A stretch of DNA of 64,000 bases from Magnetococcales bacterium (lineage in GTDB: Bacteria; Pseudomonadota; Magnetococcia; Magnetococcales; Magnetaquicoccaceae): NCBI GenBank assembly GCA_011089965.1, contig JAANAU010000011.1:1-64000 (forward strand), read 5' to 3'. The translations under genes and the position numbers were made by a program. Shown here one piece after another: positions 52,610 through 61,610 of the stretch. The first letter of the stretch is position 1; each line of letters opens with the position of its first letter. The notes beneath the pieces are model-generated. The model ran no database searches, was not told the DNA's origin, and saw only the letters and a list, made by a program, of their open reading frames with translations.

Positions 52610-54729
52610 CTCTCGCGCGGCGTTTTTTACTTTCTCTGGTGCCGGTGGTGGTGGTGGTGGGCCTGTGGAATGGGACCAACCATTGGCTGGACTTTCGCGA
52701 GCAGGTCGACTTCATTGCCAGCCGGGCCATGCAGACCGATATCCAGGAGTTGCAGGTGTTGGCCAGGGATCCGATATTTATCAATTATCACAATCACGCG
52801 GTTTCCGGATTCCATGACTACGCGCAGCGGGAGCTGGAGGAGTTGCGTCACATCTTTCGCACCCTGATGGACAATGCCGAAAAGTATGGCCGCAAGCCGA
52901 GCCATTTTGTATTGTTTTCGGCCAACTGGGAGATCCTGGTGCTGGAGTCCGGGGATGGGCATGATTCGGACAGCCACAGCCACGAGTCCGAACAGTTGCA
53001 CGAAGAGCCGTTTTATACCCGTTATACCGATCTGTCCCATCCGTTTTCCCAGTTGGATGGGGATCATCACAAGACCGTGGTGCCGGTGGTGTTGAACCGC
53101 CATCCGTTTGCCCCGGTGAGCCGTGGCGAGGTGCAGTTTTATCTGCACAGCGATTTCCAGTTGCCGATCAGCGTCTACCGGAACGAAGCCTTTCGGCGCA
53201 TGATCAAGAGCTTCTGGTTTGGTCTCGGGCAGATGCTGTTGTTGATCCTGGCTTTGGTGTGGGTGGGACACCGCATGACCCAGCCGTTCCGGGCCATGGT
53301 GGCCCCGATTGCCAAACTGGCACAGGGGGATCTGCATGCCCCATTCCCGGACTCCTGGGAGATCCGGGAGTTGGATCTGCTGGCCCAGGCGCTCAATCGC
53401 ATGCGGGCTGAAATTTCCCACCGTGAGGAGTCGATCATTCACGCCCGCAACCAGGCGGATGCCTCGCGCATGATGTTGCGCCAGGTGTTGGACACCATTC
53501 CGGTGCATGTGTTCTGGAAGGATACCGAGTGCCGCTATCTCGATTGCAATGCCCGTTTTGCCCGTTTGGCCAGTCTGAACGGGGCGTCCGAGATTGTCGG
53601 TCTTTCGGATCAGGATCTGATCTGGCAGAGCCATGCCGAGGAATTCCAACGCATCGACCGGCAGGTGATTGCCGAGGGGCAAAGCATTCTGAATCATCTG
53701 GAAGAGGTCACCTTTCCGGATGGTTCGGTGCGCTGGCTGGAGATCAACAAGGTGCCGTTGACCGATGCAACCGGGAGTATCGTCGGGGTGTTGGGAGCCT
53801 CCCATGATGTCACGGAGCGCCACCTTCTGGAGCAGGAGCTGATCCGCTACTCGGCCCGACTGGATGAACATGCTGCCAAGCTCGAAGAGATGGTGGCAGC
53901 CCGCACCCGCCAGTTGATCCATGCCGAACGCCTGGCCACCCTGGGCACCTTTTCGGCAGGGATGGCGCATGAGATCAATAACCCCAACGCCTTTATCACG
54001 GCCAACGTCCAGTTTTTGCAACAGTATTGGCAACTGGCTGCCCCGATTGTCCGTCAGCATGCCTCAGAGGATGCCACCGGCCGGGTGGCCCGTTTCCATG
54101 GGGAGATCGACAAGACCCTGGAGGGGATTCTGGATGGCAGTGGCCGCATCACCCGGATTGTCGATGGTCTGAAGACCTATTCCAAAGGGGGCATGGAGAC
54201 CGACCGGGTGGAGTGTCGCGTGGAAGATCCGGTCCGGGATGCGGAAAACCTGTTGAACCACCGCTTCAAACAGGAAAAGGTGGTGTTGGAGGTGACCATG
54301 GCCCACGATCTGATGATTTGTTGTGATCGGCAACAGATGACTCAGGTGTTTGTCAATCTGTTCAACAATGCCAGCGATGCCCTGGGGGAGATGCGCGGCA
54401 TTGCAGAAAAGCGCATCATGGTGCATGCCAGTGTGGTGGAGCGTCACATCTGGATTCGGGTGCAAGACAATGGTCCAGGTATTCCGGATTCTGCCATTGA
54501 CAAGATTTTTGATCCGTTTTTCACCACCAAGGGCAAGACCAAGGGGACGGGTTTGGGATTGTCGATTGTGGAAGGGATCATCAAGGATCATCGGGGTCAG
54601 ATCACGATTCGCTCCGTGTCCGAACCGCAGCGCGGGACCGAGGTGGTGATCGCGCTGCCGACCGTGGCCTTGTATCGCGAGCAGCCCAACGGTACGGCCC
54701 GCAGCAAAGGTCAGCGCCGGAAGCCGTAG
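52606..54729 (+). CDS. sensor histidine kinase with His-rich periplasmic domain and PAS
   Basis: Kinase of 707 residues: helix 1 (about 5-24), periplasmic domain (25-205) with a His/Glu/Asp/Ser-rich loop ([18 protein letters not shown] near 125-142), helix 2 (about 210-230), HAMP, PAS (about 285-405) and a kinase core with HEINNP at about 455, [17 protein letters not shown] and GKGTGLGLS-type motifs (here [12 protein letters not shown]). The ATGA overlap with the upstream gene implies co-translation. The His-rich loop could bind metal. The nearest response regulator is at 55799-56254. Confidence 0.87.
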   Translation: MTLARRFLLSLVPVVVVVGLWNGTNHWLDFREQVDFIASRAMQTDIQELQVLARDPIFINYHNHAVSGFHDYAQRELEELRHIFRTLMDNAEKYGRKPSHFVLFSANWEILVLESGDGHDSDSHSHESEQLHEEPFYTRYTDLSHPFSQLDGDHHKTVVPVVLNRHPFAPVSRGEVQFYLHSDFQLPISVYRNEAFRRMIKSFWFGLGQMLLLILALVWVGHRMTQPFRAMVAPIAKLAQGDLHAPFPDSWEIRELDLLAQALNRMRAEISHREESIIHARNQADASRMMLRQVLDTIPVHVFWKDTECRYLDCNARFARLASLNGASEIVGLSDQDLIWQSHAEEFQRIDRQVIAEGQSILNHLEEVTFPDGSVRWLEINKVPLTDATGSIVGVLGASHDVTERHLLEQELIRYSARLDEHAAKLEEMVAARTRQLIHAERLATLGTFSAGMAHEINNPNAFITANVQFLQQYWQLAAPIVRQHASEDATGRVARFHGEIDKTLEGILDGSGRITRIVDGLKTYSKGGMETDRVECRVEDPVRDAENLLNHRFKQEKVVLEVTMAHDLMICCDRQQMTQVFVNLFNNASDALGEMRGIAEKRIMVHASVVERHIWIRVQDNGPGIPDSAIDKIFDPFFTTKGKTKGTGLGLSIVEGIIKDHRGQITIRSVSEPQRGTEVVIALPTVALYREQPNGTARSKGQRRKP

Positions 54730-55544
54730 AACCGTTCCAGATCGCGGCGCGTCTCCGGACGGCTGCGCGGGGCCGGATCGGCTCCGGAGTGGAGTGCCAG
54801 GGAGGTGCTGCGTTGGGTCATCATCCGTTGCAGGCGTCTGGCGTGCAGGTCGCGGATCAGCTCCCGCAACGGTTGGTTGTCACGTCCGGGTTGTTCCTTG
54901 AGGATCAGTACGCAGATCCGGTCATTGACCAGATCCTGGCAGCGGGGATCCCCGGACAGGATCATGCGGACCAGGCCATGGACCGGGAAGGGGGGCTGAC
55001 GCGCAGGCACCAGTTCGATCTGAATCGAATCCCCCATTTTGAAATTCCAGCCCGAGGACAAGGGATAGCCGAACTCCAGATTGCTGGTGCTGACCTTGGC
55101 CAACCAACCCAATGCCAACGGAGACAGAGCACCGCGTTCTGCCGGATTGTGCCAGCGGATGCGGATAAGCTCTTTGGAGTCGATCTCCAGGCCGATGCGG
55201 GATTGGATCTCTTGCATCAACGAATCGGTCATGGAGACCCCAAAGCCGGCACTTGTGGTTTGCGTCAGCATCAAACCGCAACCGCTGGTGTTGACATGGA
55301 TCACCCGGCATGCAAAATCTTTATTGTCGTTCAGCCCGAGCAGGCGGATCTTGCCTTTGGATCCCACCCGCAATTCGGAACGGCTGTCCGTGTGGGTGAA
55401 GAAGACCCCCAGGAGGGAGAGATCCAGGGTGCTGCCTGAGACTTTCTGTCCGGAATCCAGTGTCAATTCTGCGGTATAGCGGACCCGGACGCGCTCGTGC
55501 CGACGTCGCGAATGGGTGGTGGTTGGGGTGGCCTTATCGTTCAT
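54711..55544 (-). CDS. PilZ-domain protein
   Basis: Cytosolic protein of 277 residues. It has the PilZ c-di-GMP binding signature: an arginine cluster (SRRRHERVRVRY) near residue 14 followed by DLSLLG near residue 43. A second beta-rich region fills 110-210. The C-terminal helical motif (ARRLQRMMTQRSTSLALHSG) is shared with the other PilZ-like protein at 56262-57089, so the two are paralogues. It is convergent with the histidine kinase gene with 19 bases overlap. Likely a c-di-GMP effector linked to the surrounding sensory genes. Confidence 0.8.
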   Translation of the reverse strand: MNDKATPTTTHSRRRHERVRVRYTAELTLDSGQKVSGSTLDLSLLGVFFTHTDSRSELRVGSKGKIRLLGLNDNKDFACRVIHVNTSGCGLMLTQTTSAGFGVSMTDSLMQEIQSRIGLEIDSKELIRIRWHNPAERGALSPLALGWLAKVSTSNLEFGYPLSSGWNFKMGDSIQIELVPARQPPFPVHGLVRMILSGDPRCQDLVNDRICVLILKEQPGRDNQPLRELIRDLHARRLQRMMTQRSTSLALHSGADPAPRSRPETRRDLERFYGFRR

Positions 55545-55798
55545 GATCAGGGTTCAGGCAAAAAGGCGGTTGTGTGAGGGGGCAGGTCAACACTATCACG
55601 ACACAATTGATTTTCGTCAAATGATGACTATTTCACAAAATGGCCTGCAAGGCAAGGTTGGAAGCAGGCTGTGGTATCCCCGGTACAAAAAGATTGTGTG
55701 CCGTGCCGGGAATGGTTTCCATGGCGTGTGATTGGCGTTATTCTTGAATTTGTTTGAGCAGCCGTTTGGACCGCAGAGAGTGTGTGGAGCATGCAGAC

Positions 55799-56254
55799 AT
55801 GATCGATTCCATCCGTATCCTGATTGTTGATGACGAGCCGGAGATTCGCAATGCCATTGAGCGTTACATGGCGTTTCAGAGTGCGTTTCAGGAGGTGGAG
55901 ATCCTTCAGGCTGGCGGGTTTGAGGAGGCATTGGCCAGGTTGGAGGAGTTCAGTCCATTGATTGTGTTGCAGGATATCAATCTGCCGGATGGCAATGGAT
56001 TGCAGTTCATCCGGCAAACCAAGAAGAAATATCCGATGGTGCAATTCATCGTCATTACCGGAGCCAGTGATCTGGATCGGGCCATGGAGGCCATGACGTA
56101 TGGGGCAGCGGATTACATTCGCAAACCCTTGGACATGACCATGTTGGCCACGGTGGTACAGGAGGCCATCACCCGGTGTCGTCGTTGGGGTGCATTGTTG
56201 TGGGATGAGTATACCGCAGAGAATGACTCTCTGAATGAAGTGGAGTGTGTGTGA
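55799..56254 (+). CDS. single-domain response regulator
   Basis: CheY-like receiver of 151 residues with no output domain. DD pair in ILIVDDEPEI, phospho-acceptor Asp59 in LQDINLPDGNG, Thr in VITGASD and Lys in IRKPLD are present. GGAG lies nine bases before ATG 55799. Sitting between two PilZ-type genes and after a histidine kinase, it is the obvious receiver for that kinase. The 254-base gap 55545-55798 upstream holds no recognisable gene or hairpin. Confidence 0.82.
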   Translation: MIDSIRILIVDDEPEIRNAIERYMAFQSAFQEVEILQAGGFEEALARLEEFSPLIVLQDINLPDGNGLQFIRQTKKKYPMVQFIVITGASDLDRAMEAMTYGAADYIRKPLDMTMLATVVQEAITRCRRWGALLWDEYTAENDSLNEVECV

Positions 56255-56261
56255 GTCCGAT

Positions 56262-57089
56262 TCAGAGGGGTTGACCGAAAAACCGTTGGAGATGGTTCCG
56301 GATGTGATGGCGTTGCAACCAGCGCGGCAGATCGTCACCGGAATGAAGGGCCAGGGTGGTGGCCCGACAGGCGATCATCCGTTGCAGCCGTCGGGTATGA
56401 AGCCGTTGTACCAGTTTGCGAATGGCCTGGACACTCGGTGTGGGCAGAGTCGCAAAGACAAAGGAACATCTGGCCTGACTTGCAGCACTCTGCGCGGCAG
56501 GGGTGCAGATGAGCTGGCGCACCACCCCTTCCACCGGGATCGGCGGGGAGTGGACGGGTTGGATCTCGATCCAGAGGGCAGATCCGGCGGATAGATGACT
56601 TTGGTTTTCTGGAGAGAGGGGCAGTTCAAACTCCATGCTGCTGGAGTTGAGTGTGATCAATCGTCCCGTGGGTATCGGGATGGTTGCGGTATTGGAATGG
56701 GTGGAAATGCGCACCTGGATGGTCTCTTCAGAGTCCAGATTCACTCCGGTCTGGACTTGACCTTCCTGTTGCAGGGCTGAAATCAACGTGGTGCTGAACC
56801 GTCCGTCGGCCTCGTCAATGGCGCATCCGATCCCGTTGGGTTGGACATGTACCACGCGGCAGGGAAAGGTGTGTCGCACGTACTGGACGGTCAATTGGAT
56901 CACGCCATGTTGACCTGCCGAGAGCCTGTGTTCCTTGATGACCGGCACCAGCAAGAGACCGTGCAGGGAGACATTCTGGGTGATCCCGAAATGTGCGCTC
57001 CCATCCGTTGACTTGAAGATCATCTGATATCGGAACCAGACCCGTTCGGAACGACGGCGTGGACCATGCGATGGATCAGGAGCGGACAT
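56262..57089 (-). CDS. PilZ-like protein, paralogue with partial motif
   Basis: Protein of 275 residues. The arginine motif is kept (PRRRSERVWFRY), but the second motif reads NVSLHG where active PilZ domains have DxSxxG, so c-di-GMP binding may be weaker or lost. The C-terminus (TRRLQRMIACRATTLALHSGDD) matches the PilZ protein at 54711-55544. Opposite strand to the response regulator between them; the gene ends 7 bases from its stop. Likely arose by duplication of the other PilZ gene. Confidence 0.72.
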   Translation of the reverse strand: MSAPDPSHGPRRRSERVWFRYQMIFKSTDGSAHFGITQNVSLHGLLLVPVIKEHRLSAGQHGVIQLTVQYVRHTFPCRVVHVQPNGIGCAIDEADGRFSTTLISALQQEGQVQTGVNLDSEETIQVRISTHSNTATIPIPTGRLITLNSSSMEFELPLSPENQSHLSAGSALWIEIQPVHSPPIPVEGVVRQLICTPAAQSAASQARCSFVFATLPTPSVQAIRKLVQRLHTRRLQRMIACRATTLALHSGDDLPRWLQRHHIRNHLQRFFGQPL

Positions 57090-57239
57090 GCTGGGTTCTT
57101 CTGTTGGAGTGTTGCGCAGGCGCGGGCTGGCCGTTTTTTTTCACCCTGTTGTCAATCCTTGGCTGCATGTTCTCACAAAGATCTGGCTACGGCAATGGTG
57201 CTTCATATAGAACAGGTTGGTCCGTTGTTGGCTTGCAAG

Positions 57240-58166
57240 TCATGTTGACGTTGTTTCACGCGCGCCTATCCCGTGACGCCACTGTTCCACCAGGTGGTCG
57301 ATGAACAGGCGCACCCGCACTGGCAACAGACGGCTGGGCTGGTAGACGGCATGGATGCCCCCCCCTTGCAGTCGGTAGTTGGCGAGAATTTGTTGCAGTT
57401 TGCCGCTGGCCAGGTCGGCCTCCACATGGAACGACGGGAGGATCGTCACCCCCAGTCCGGCCAGTGCTGCCTGGCGCAGCACCTCGCCGTTGTTGGCAAA
57501 CAGCACGCCAGTGACCCGAATGCGATGACGTTTGCCGCTCTCTGCATCTTCAAAACGCCATACGCCCACCTCTTCTCTGGACGAGAGGGTATAGACCAGG
57601 CAGGGATGGGTGGTGAGATCCTCGGGTGTGGCCGGTATGCCGTGACGGGCCAGATGGTCGGGACTCGCGCACACCTGCAATCCGAATGTCGCCAGTTTCC
57701 GGGAACGCAAAGAGGAGTTTCCCAGTCGTCCGATGCGCACGGCCAGATCAAACCCTTCGGCCACCAGATCCACATAGCGATCATTCAAATCGAGTTCCAC
57801 GACCATGCCAGGGTAACGACGCATGAAGTCTGTGACCGGATGAATGAGATGATTCTGTCCGAAGAGCATCGGAGCTGCAATCCGGATGCGTCCGCCCGGT
57901 TCTGATGCATTGTGCCGCACCATGGTTTCCGCCTCTTCGCAATCGGCCAGGATGCGACAGCACCAGTCGTAGTATCGGGCGCCATCTGCGGAGACGTTCA
58001 TGCGGCGTGTGGTGCGATTCAACAAGGAAACCCCCAAATGGGTTTCCAATGCCGTCACTGCCTTGCTTACCGTGGCCACGGCCAGACCCAGCTCCCGGGC
58101 AGCCACTGCAAATCCCTGGCGATTCACCACGGTCACAAAAATGCGCATCGTTTCCAGTCGATCCAT
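57240..58166 (-). CDS. LysR-family transcriptional regulator
   Basis: Regulator of 308 residues. An N-terminal winged helix-turn-helix (MRIFVTVVNRQGFAVAARE; ATVSKAVTALETHLG) is followed by a periplasmic-binding-like effector domain (about 90-295; IRIAAPMLFGQNHL, FDLAVRIG). The pattern matches the CrgA/AaeR-like subgroup. It is divergent from the CDGSH/cytochrome genes, with repeat copy 2 between. Its target is not evident; it may be its own gene or the plus-strand genes at 58585 onward. Confidence 0.85.
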   Translation of the reverse strand: MDRLETMRIFVTVVNRQGFAVAARELGLAVATVSKAVTALETHLGVSLLNRTTRRMNVSADGARYYDWCCRILADCEEAETMVRHNASEPGGRIRIAAPMLFGQNHLIHPVTDFMRRYPGMVVELDLNDRYVDLVAEGFDLAVRIGRLGNSSLRSRKLATFGLQVCASPDHLARHGIPATPEDLTTHPCLVYTLSSREEVGVWRFEDAESGKRHRIRVTGVLFANNGEVLRQAALAGLGVTILPSFHVEADLASGKLQQILANYRLQGGGIHAVYQPSRLLPVRVRLFIDHLVEQWRHGIGARETTST

Positions 58167-58185
58167 AATGCCTCAGAGGTCGTGT

Positions 58186-58456
58186 GGTGATTCCCGAAAC
58201 CTTTTTGCAGGTATCCAATGATTGAAAAAAAAGAGGGGGTCTGGGGGATTCATCCCCCAGGGTTTTGTTTTTATGTTTTATGATTTAAAAAAATAATAAA
58301 TTAATTATTTTTTTTAAAGATAAAAAAATAAAAGATTAAAAGATTAAAAGATTAAAAATCCCAGGGGTTTCACCCCTGGACCCCACCAGGGGGGTAACCC
58401 CCCTGGACCCCTGATGATGGGGCATTGACTCTCGACTGATCTTTGTACGAATCATC
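58186..58456 (+). repeat. dispersed hairpin repeat, copy 2
   Basis: This lies in the 418-base gap 58167-58584 between the LysR and CDGSH genes. It has the same order as copy 1: GGTGATTC, CAGGTATCCAA, CTGGGGGATTCATCCCCCAG, an AT core about 20 bases longer, CCAGGGGTTTCACCCCTGG, CCAGGGGGGTAACCCCCCTG, GATGATGG and a final GAATCATC, one mismatch from the inverted left end. The rest of the gap (58457-58584) shows no clear promoter. Confidence 0.85.
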
Positions 58457-58584
58457 AAACAGCCTTCCATTGTTTCTGGATTGGAAATGATCTTTTTCGA
58501 TTATTGGGTATTTTGATGGACGCAGCAATGGCGTATGCTGTGGGCCATCATCCATTCCAACACACCATTGAAGGAGTCTGAACC

Positions 58585-58797
58585 GTGCCTAAGGTCGTTA
58601 CCCTGCCTGCCGGGGAGAATTGGGTCTGCATGTGTGGCCGTTCCGGCAAGGATCCGCATTGCGATGGTTCCCACCAGGGCACCGGCATGCAACCCAAACG
58701 GGTGGAAATGGGACAATCCGGAACCGTGGCCGTATGTGTATGTCACCGCTCGGGCAGCGATCCGCTCTGCGATGGCACCCACAAATCCATTGCATGA
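58585..58797 (+). CDS. double CDGSH iron-sulfur protein
   Basis: Protein of 70 residues starting at GTG (AAGGAG nine bases upstream). Two CDGSH-type [2Fe-2S] motifs: CMCGRSGKDPHCDGSH and CVCHRSGSDPLCDGTH. Each has the three-Cys, one-His ligand set. Small cytosolic electron-transfer or cluster-carrier proteins of this kind are common in bacteria. It is followed by the cytochrome c' gene. The exact partner is unknown. Confidence 0.88.
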   Translation: MPKVVTLPAGENWVCMCGRSGKDPHCDGSHQGTGMQPKRVEMGQSGTVAVCVCHRSGSDPLCDGTHKSIA

Positions 58798-58865
58798 TCG
58801 ATCCGGGTTCGGGATATTATCCACCATTCACCCAGTCTGACCATTTTACAGGAGTTTGACCGATC

Positions 58866-59312
58866 ATGAAGAAAATTGTCTTTGCCATGGTTCTGGCCAG
58901 CGTGACCACGGTTGGTGCCTGGTCTGCGTCTGCCGAAGAGACCAATCCGGCCATTGTCCACCGTCAGGGGATCTACAAGATCATGGCCGGACATATGACA
59001 GCCATGAAATCGATTCTGTTTTTGGGTTTTGCCGCCCCGGCGGATCTCAATTTCCATGCCCAGGGGGTTCTGAGTGCCTTTGAGCACATGGGCAACTCCT
59101 ATCCGCCCGGCTCGGACAAAGGAGAGACCAAAGCCAAACCGGAAATCTGGACCCAACCCGACAAGGTGAAACAGCGCGCCACGGATGCGGTCACCGCAGC
59201 CAAGGCCCTGGTTGCCGCCACCACCGGTACGGACAAGGGGGCAACCGTGGCAGCCTTCAAGACCATGGGCGAAAAGTGCAAGGCGTGTCATGACGACTTC
59301 CGCAAAGAGTGA
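58866..59312 (+). CDS. cytochrome c'
   Basis: Periplasmic cytochrome of 148 residues: signal peptide cleaved near ASA, four-helix bundle and a C-terminal CKACHDDFR heme site, which is the cytochrome c' layout. Such proteins bind NO or CO and guard against nitrosative stress. GGAG precedes the ATG. The 3' end overlaps the cytochrome b561 gene by 23 bases, indicating a redox pair. Confidence 0.88.
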   Translation: MKKIVFAMVLASVTTVGAWSASAEETNPAIVHRQGIYKIMAGHMTAMKSILFLGFAAPADLNFHAQGVLSAFEHMGNSYPPGSDKGETKAKPEIWTQPDKVKQRATDAVTAAKALVAATTGTDKGATVAAFKTMGEKCKACHDDFRKE

Positions 59313-59979
59313 TGCTGCGCTCAAGGTTTGGGATCTCCCCACGCGCCTGTTTCACTGGAGTCTGGTGCTGGGGGTGATCTCCGCCTTTGTGGCGCGCAAG
59401 TTTGGCGATTCCCTGCTGGTGTGGCATATGGCCAACGGCTATGTCATTCTGGTGCTGCTGGTGTTTCGTCTGCTCTGGGGGTTTTGGGGTTCGACCACGG
59501 CCCGGTTCGGTGCGTTTCTCACCGGACCGGGTGCGGTCATCACCTGTTTGCTCAAGGGGATCCGGGGAGAGCACCAGCTGTTCGTGGGTCACAACCCGGC
59601 GGGCGGCTGGTCTGTGGTGGCCATGCTCATGGTTCTGACCATCCAGGGGGTGACCGGCCTGTTTGCCAGCGATGACATTCTGGTCAAAGGACCGCTGGCC
59701 TTTCTGGTCTCGGACAAGAGCGTGGCCCTGCTCTCCACCATCCACCGTTTGAGTTTCTGGGCCTTGCTCGCCCTGATCGCACTCCATGTGAGTGCCGTGC
59801 TGTTTTATCTCAAACAGGGGGACAATCTCATCCTGCCCATGATCACCGGTTATAAATCACCCTCCAACCTGCCTGCCGGCACGACCGCAATCACCCTCCG
59901 CAGCAACCGTCTGGCCCTGGTGCTGTTGGCCATCTCGGCAGGCGTTGTCTGGTTGGGGATTGCGTTCTGGAAATGGTGA
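59290..59979 (+). CDS. cytochrome b561-type membrane protein
   Basis: Integral protein of 229 residues with about five helices. Conserved His in FHWSLVLG, WHMANGY, IHRLSFWALL and LHVSAVL act as b-heme ligands, as in Ni/Fe-hydrogenase-like cytochrome b and b561 families. It starts inside the cytochrome c' gene, a common pairing (b561 donates electrons to c'). The 3' end overlaps the convergent methyltransferase by 123 bases. Confidence 0.87.
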   Translation: MTTSAKSDAALKVWDLPTRLFHWSLVLGVISAFVARKFGDSLLVWHMANGYVILVLLVFRLLWGFWGSTTARFGAFLTGPGAVITCLLKGIRGEHQLFVGHNPAGGWSVVAMLMVLTIQGVTGLFASDDILVKGPLAFLVSDKSVALLSTIHRLSFWALLALIALHVSAVLFYLKQGDNLILPMITGYKSPSNLPAGTTAITLRSNRLALVLLAISAGVVWLGIAFWKW

Positions 59980-60705
59980 TCCGGAGTTCAAGTCATGATG
60001 ACCCTCTGAGGAGGGCTTGACCCCGGCATATACGACAAAACTGTAATCTTTGAACCAGCAGTTCACATCTGTGAAACCAACAGTTTGCATCCACTCCAGT
60101 TGATCTGCCAATGTGGACATGCGATCTGCCAGCATGCGCTCCTGTGCTGCGGCCAGAGTGGCGGCGGACGTGCCCGCTGCGCACACCCGTTGCAGCCAGT
60201 TTTCACGATAACGTCTTTCAATGTTTGGCTGCGCACCCATGACCTGGTCGGCATTGATGAAGATGCCCCCTGGTTGCAGTGCTTTGAAAATATTCCGAAA
60301 CACCTCAAATTTACCCGTTCCTTCCACATGATGGATGGAGAGTGCCGAAACCACTGCGGCATAGGGGCCGCCCAGGGGTTCGGTGGCATAGTCCCCAATG
60401 CGGTAGACAATCGACCGGTGCTGGTGGGCCAGTCGCTCTTGGGCGCGTTGCAGCATGTCGGGTGCCACGTCCATCAGGGTGATGCTCACCTCTGGACAGG
60501 CCGCCAAAACCATTTCCGCCAGCAATCCGGTCCCTGCCCCCAGATCCAGCAGATTGCCCGGGCCTGTGACATGCGTTCCCAATACTTCGATGACGCTCCC
60601 ATACAACCCATCAAAGGGCGGGATCAACTGCCGTCGCGTCTGGTCATACTCGGCTGCGTACTTGTCAAAGAGCGACCGGGTGATCGTGACATCATGGCAA
60701 GACAT
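59857..60705 (-). CDS. class I SAM-dependent methyltransferase
   Basis: Methyltransferase of 282 residues. The start ATG 60705 has GAGG six bases upstream. The SAM-binding motif LLDLGAGTGLLAEMV lies near residue 53, followed by ITLMDVAPDML and VVSALSIHHV. Residues beyond about 240 (GHHDLNSGSPFPERN and on) show no further fold and lie on the strand opposite the b561 gene. Either this is a true tail or the real stop has been lost by mutation. Substrate not predictable. Confidence 0.72.
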   Translation of the reverse strand: MSCHDVTITRSLFDKYAAEYDQTRRQLIPPFDGLYGSVIEVLGTHVTGPGNLLDLGAGTGLLAEMVLAACPEVSITLMDVAPDMLQRAQERLAHQHRSIVYRIGDYATEPLGGPYAAVVSALSIHHVEGTGKFEVFRNIFKALQPGGIFINADQVMGAQPNIERRYRENWLQRVCAAGTSAATLAAAQERMLADRMSTLADQLEWMQTVGFTDVNCWFKDYSFVVYAGVKPSSEGHHDLNSGSPFPERNPQPDNACRDGQQHQGQTVAAEGDCGRAGRQVGG

Positions 60706-60855
60706 CGGTGCCTCGGGAGGTGCATGGGTTGGGTGTTGAAGAATCCGAATATTGTACCCATGACCAGCGGCTCTGGCAGTCCTGGAGACCGTCATTGTCG
60801 ATGCCAACAGGCTGCGTTGCGCGCATCGTGATGAGTATTGGCATTGATGGGCTGT

Positions 60856-61278
60856 TCAGACCTGCATCCGGATCTCCATCCCGATGCGTTTCCAGGGATC
60901 GGCAGATTGGGTCAGCTTCACAATACGCGCCTGGAGTGGAATGCCACGGTCCATCATCTGTGCGAGGGTCACATTATCCGTGCGCGGCACATATCCCAGT
61001 TTGTGTTGGTTCCACAGGACCACGATGGCTTTCTGGTCGTAGCGGTTGTCTGTCTCGCGCTGCAAGGTCAACAGGTGACCGACTTCCAGGCTGGACCAGA
61101 CCTGTGTGCCTGCATGGTACTGGAATCCGGCCACGGCTGAGATCTGGATCGGGACTTCAGTTGGGGTGGCCGCCTTGGGTTCGGGTTGTTGCCGTGGCAG
61201 GTCTGCGTGTGCGCGACCCAGCAGCAGCGCGAGTAAACCCGAGCCTGCTTTCAAGAATCCACGTTTGGTGATCTGCAT
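60856..61278 (-). CDS. exported HIRAN-domain protein
   Basis: Protein of 140 residues. ATG 61278 (GGAG eight bases upstream) gives a twin-Arg-like or Lys-Arg leader KRGFLKAGSGLLALLLGRAHA. The HIRAN domain fills residues 48-130 (FQYHAGTQVWSSLEVGHLLTLQ; NRYDQKAIVVLW; KLGYVPR). A HIRAN domain usually binds 3' DNA ends; a secreted form is known but less common. Longer readings upstream cross the tRNA and are rejected. Confidence 0.8.
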   Translation of the reverse strand: MQITKRGFLKAGSGLLALLLGRAHADLPRQQPEPKAATPTEVPIQISAVAGFQYHAGTQVWSSLEVGHLLTLQRETDNRYDQKAIVVLWNQHKLGYVPRTDNVTLAQMMDRGIPLQARIVKLTQSADPWKRIGMEIRMQV

Positions 61279-61352
61279 GGTTTGCTCCGGCATGGCGAGC
61301 AAAGGATGAACAATGGGTGATGTGCAGCAGGTTGATGAGGGGGGGGTGTTGT

Positions 61353-61428
<76 letters not shown>

Positions 61429-61462
61429 ATCAGGCTGTGTGCTTGGTTGGAATGGAAACGAC

Positions 61463-61492
61463 ACTATAGGGGATGCGGGTATTCCGTGTCAA
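61463..61492 (-). promoter_or_regulatory. sigma-70 promoter of tRNA-Phe
   Basis: On the minus strand TTGACA (61487-61492) and TATAGT (61463-61468) are 18 bases apart. The tRNA begins at 61428, about 35 bases further. The -35 is perfect and the -10 has one deviation. Confidence 0.8.
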
Positions 61493-61538
61493 TGATTTTT
61501 TTGCTTTCAGGACTCTTCAGGCGCGCGCAGCACGGGAT

Positions 61539-61568
61539 TTGCTTCCTGGCAGGGTGTCGGTCTATACT
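61539..61568 (+). promoter_or_regulatory. sigma-70-like promoter of the methyltransferase/dehydratase pair
   Basis: TTGCTT (61539-61544) and TATACT (61563-61568) are 18 bases apart and 42 bases before the ATG at 61611. The -35 is imperfect. The stretch between the tRNA and this gene (61429-61610) holds this and the tRNA promoter, nothing else. Confidence 0.45.
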
Positions 61569-61610
61569 GTGTTCTTTGCGAAAATTCTTTCTGGATCGGG
61601 TTGGTGCGGC

